Part shown: positions 6,614 to 8,293 of the stretch, piece by piece
How the letters are laid out: each line of letters opens with the position of its first letter
How positions within the stretch are numbered: position 1 is the stretch's first letter
Source of the DNA: CAIPVR01 sp049316905
GTDB taxonomy: Bacteria; Actinomycetota; Acidimicrobiia; Acidimicrobiales; Microtrichaceae
Assembly: GCA_049316905.1 (NCBI GenBank)
Contig: JBMOJH010000133.1
Span: 1 to 8,293 of the forward strand
Direction of reading: 5' to 3'
Length of the DNA: 8,293 nucleotides
The notes under the pieces: model-generated
What the model was told of the DNA's origin: nothing
What the model saw: only the letters and a program-made list of their open reading frames with translations
The model's database searches: none
Program-made: the position numbers and the translations under genes

Positions 6614-6620
6614 GGGGGGA
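6614..6620 (+). promoter_or_regulatory. Ribosome binding site of the amidohydrolase
   Basis: A GGGGGGA run lies just before the ATG at 6623. It favours this start over an open frame that begins inside the TetR palindrome and adds 28 non-conserved residues. Confidence 0.55.
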
Positions 6621-6622
6621 CC

Positions 6623-7909
6623 ATGCCGAACCCACTCGACGGCGTCGACACGAGCGATGCGCCGTACGTCATCGTGTCGTCCGACACCCACGCCGGGCTG
6701 AAGCCCGAGGAGTACCGCGACTACCTCGACCCGAAGTACCTGCAGCAGTTCGACGAGTGGGTGGTGGACCGCCACCAGCACCGCCGGATGGTCGAGGAGG
6801 TCAACGGCGAGTACGTGTCGAAGTGGGAGGGCGACAACGCCGAGGGGCTCCGCGGGGCGTACGACCCCGAGGTCCGCGACAAGGAGATGGACGCCGACGG
6901 CATCGCCGGTGAGGTGATCTTCGCCGACGGCGACTCCGTGACCGGCCAGGAGTCGCCCCCGTTCGGCGCCGGCCTGGCCGCCGGGCAGATCACCGACCCG
7001 GAGCTCGCGTTCGCCGGCGCCCGCGCCCACAACCGGTGGCTCGTGGAGTTCTGCGCCACCGACCCGGTGCGCCGCGCCGGGGTGGCGCTCGTGCCGATCG
7101 TGCACGGCGTGGAGGAGTCGGTCGCCGAGATCGAGTCGCTCGCCGGGCGGCCGGGCATCCGCGGGATCATGATCCCGACGATGTGGCACGAGCACCCGAG
7201 CTACGGCCACCCGATGTACGACCCGGTGTGGGCCGCGGCGTCGGAGGCCGGGCTGGTGGTGCACACCCACTCCGGCGAGGGCGACTGGCCGAGCTACAAC
7301 GAGAACTGGGCGCAGTTCGTGCTGGAGGTGCCCTTCTGGACGCACCGGCCGCTGTGGCAGCTGCTGCTGTCGGGCAAGTTCGACAGGTTCCCGGACCTCA
7401 AGTACGTGGTGGTCGAGTGCGGTTCCTACTGGGTGGGCGACCTGCTCTGGAAGGCCGACACCACCTTCGGGTTCAACGCCAAGGTCAAGAAGCTCAGCTC
7501 CCGCATCAAGGGGCTCATCTCGCGGCTGCCGTCGGAGTACTTCGGCACGAACGTGTTCATCGGTGCCTCCACGATGAGCCGCGAGGAGATCCGCCGCCGC
7601 CACGTGAACGGCGTTGACGCCCTGATGTGGGGCACGGACTACCCGCACCCCGAGGGTTCGTGGCCCCACACCGCCGACCGCCTCGGCAACGACTTCCGGG
7701 ACGTGTCGGTCGAGGACACCCGCCTGCTCCTCGGCCTCAACGCGGTGAAGTGCTACGACCTCGACCTCGACGGGCTCACCGAGGTGGCCGGGCGCGTGGG
7801 GCCGCGACCGAGCACCCTGCACCAGGACCTGTCGCTGCGCACCGGCCCCGATGCCATCCGCACCGCCCGCTGGTGGTTCGACGACTACGGCATGGAGTGG
7901 CCGGCATGA
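6623..7909 (+). CDS. Amidohydrolase-2 family metal-dependent hydrolase or decarboxylase
   Basis: The 428-residue TIM-barrel protein has the metal-site motifs of the amidohydrolase-2 (ACMSD-like) family. SSDTHAG (19-25) has Asp21-Thr-His23 in place of the usual first-strand HxH or ExH. VVHTHSGEG (212-220) carries His214 and His216, and MWGTDYPHPEGSWP (335-348) has the conserved Asp339 near the end of the barrel. The family includes decarboxylases and C-C or ester hydrolases acting on aromatic or cyclic acids, and long members like this are common in actinobacteria that degrade hydrophobic compounds. The start is ATG at 6623. It is first in the rightward operon, next to the TetR palindrome, and its stop overlaps the SDR start by ATGA, so it probably shares control with the oxygenase arm. 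The metal content and reaction are not predictable from sequence. Confidence 0.9.
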   Translation: MPNPLDGVDTSDAPYVIVSSDTHAGLKPEEYRDYLDPKYLQQFDEWVVDRHQHRRMVEEVNGEYVSKWEGDNAEGLRGAYDPEVRDKEMDADGIAGEVIFADGDSVTGQESPPFGAGLAAGQITDPELAFAGARAHNRWLVEFCATDPVRRAGVALVPIVHGVEESVAEIESLAGRPGIRGIMIPTMWHEHPSYGHPMYDPVWAAASEAGLVVHTHSGEGDWPSYNENWAQFVLEVPFWTHRPLWQLLLSGKFDRFPDLKYVVVECGSYWVGDLLWKADTTFGFNAKVKKLSSRIKGLISRLPSEYFGTNVFIGASTMSREEIRRRHVNGVDALMWGTDYPHPEGSWPHTADRLGNDFRDVSVEDTRLLLGLNAVKCYDLDLDGLTEVAGRVGPRPSTLHQDLSLRTGPDAIRTARWWFDDYGMEWPA

Positions 7910-8293
7910 GCCCCGCCGAGGAGGGCGCCGCTCCCCCGCCGATCGATCCGGCGGGCGCCACGGCCGTGGTCACCGGGGGGGCGTCGGGCATCGGGCGCGC
8001 GATCGTGACCGCGCTGCTGCGCCGCGGTGCATCGGTGGTGATCGGCGACGTGGAGGCCCCGGCCCTCGAGGCCACCGTGGCCGGGCTGACGCCGGTGGCC
8101 GCAGGCGGCGCCACCGTCTCCGGCGTGGTCACCGACGTGAGCGACGAGTCGTCCGTGGCCGCGCTGGCCGACGCCGTGTGGGAACGCCACGGCGGCTGCG
8201 ACCTGCTCTTCCTCAACGCGGGCGTGACCTCCGGCGGGGGTGGCCTGCCCTGGCAGCAGGAGCCCAACGACTGGCGCTGGTGCTTCGGCGTCA
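7906..8293 (+). CDS. Short-chain dehydrogenase/reductase (SDR), C-terminus cut by window edge
   Basis: 129 codons are visible. VVTGGASGIGRAI (21-33) is the classical SDR TGxxxGIG cofactor loop. Asp48 at the end of the second strand (VVIGDVE) favours NAD(H) over NADP(H). VTDVSDE (75-81) holds the Asp that contacts adenine, and LFLNAG (101-106) is the NAG motif. The catalytic Ser-Tyr-Lys lies beyond the right edge and cannot be checked. The ATG overlaps the amidohydrolase stop (ATGA), with GGAG 8 bases upstream as the ribosome site. It is second in the rightward operon and would oxidise an alcohol or reduce a ketone, plausibly acting on a product of the Rieske oxygenase. Confidence 0.93.
   Translation, partial: MSPAEEGAAPPPIDPAGATAVVTGGASGIGRAIVTALLRRGASVVIGDVEAPALEATVAGLTPVAAGGATVSGVVTDVSDESSVAALADAVWERHGGCDLLFLNAGVTSGGGGLPWQQEPNDWRWCFGV

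Noticed and set aside
6539..6622. Upstream start for the amidohydrolase inside the palindrome.
   Set aside because: It adds 28 non-conserved residues, while a ribosome binding site precedes the ATG at 6623.
6529..6687. N-terminal extension of the TetR protein through the palindrome.
   Set aside because: It would be 53 residues of non-conserved sequence read through the operator and antisense to the amidohydrolase start. TetR proteins normally begin a short distance before the helix-turn-helix.

Overview
The window is GC-rich DNA (roughly 70% or more by eye) with strong G/C third-position codon bias, frequent GTG starts and long open frames antisense to real genes. These traits and the gene families suggest an actinobacterium, possibly of the Pseudonocardiaceae or a relative; that assignment is inference. 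Coding density is very high, with eight protein genes (two cut by the window edges) and no RNA genes, insertion sequences or CRISPR arrays that I can support. No gene-free stretch exceeds 150 bases.

Region 1 (1-1825, minus strand) is a two-gene unit. A Gfo/Idh/MocA-type oxidoreductase overlaps, by a GTGA junction, a dihydrodipicolinate-synthase-family aldolase that runs off the left edge. The pair suggests catabolism of a sugar-like or keto-acid substrate, but the substrate is not readable. A 150-base divergent intergenic region (1826-1975) with two small inverted repeats separates it from region 2.

Region 2 (1976-3436, plus strand) is a complete NAD(P)-dependent aldehyde dehydrogenase with all catalytic residues. 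It converges on region 3, and the 74-base gap between them holds a perfect 24-bp stem with a 4-base loop (3444-3495), probably a bidirectional terminator.

Region 3 (3511-8293) is the most interesting part: a divergent gene cluster around a 46-bp perfect palindrome (6527-6572). Leftward run a TetR-family regulator, an acetoacetate-decarboxylase-like protein, a PaaI-type hotdog thioesterase and a KshA-like Rieske oxygenase. Rightward run an amidohydrolase-2 family metal hydrolase and a short-chain dehydrogenase cut by the right edge. Three of the four within-operon junctions are 4-base stop/start overlaps and the other is a 23-base gap. The palindrome resolves into two pseudo-palindromic 17-bp sites with centres 21 bp apart, and it reaches into the tetR start codon. 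The simplest model is that the TetR protein represses both arms and itself until a pathway compound binds. The enzymes (oxygenase, dehydrogenase, metal hydrolase or decarboxylase, ADC-fold enzyme, thioesterase, perhaps the nearby aldehyde dehydrogenase) look like a catabolic route for a hydrophobic or alicyclic/steroid-like compound that passes through CoA thioesters. The substrate cannot be determined from sequence alone.
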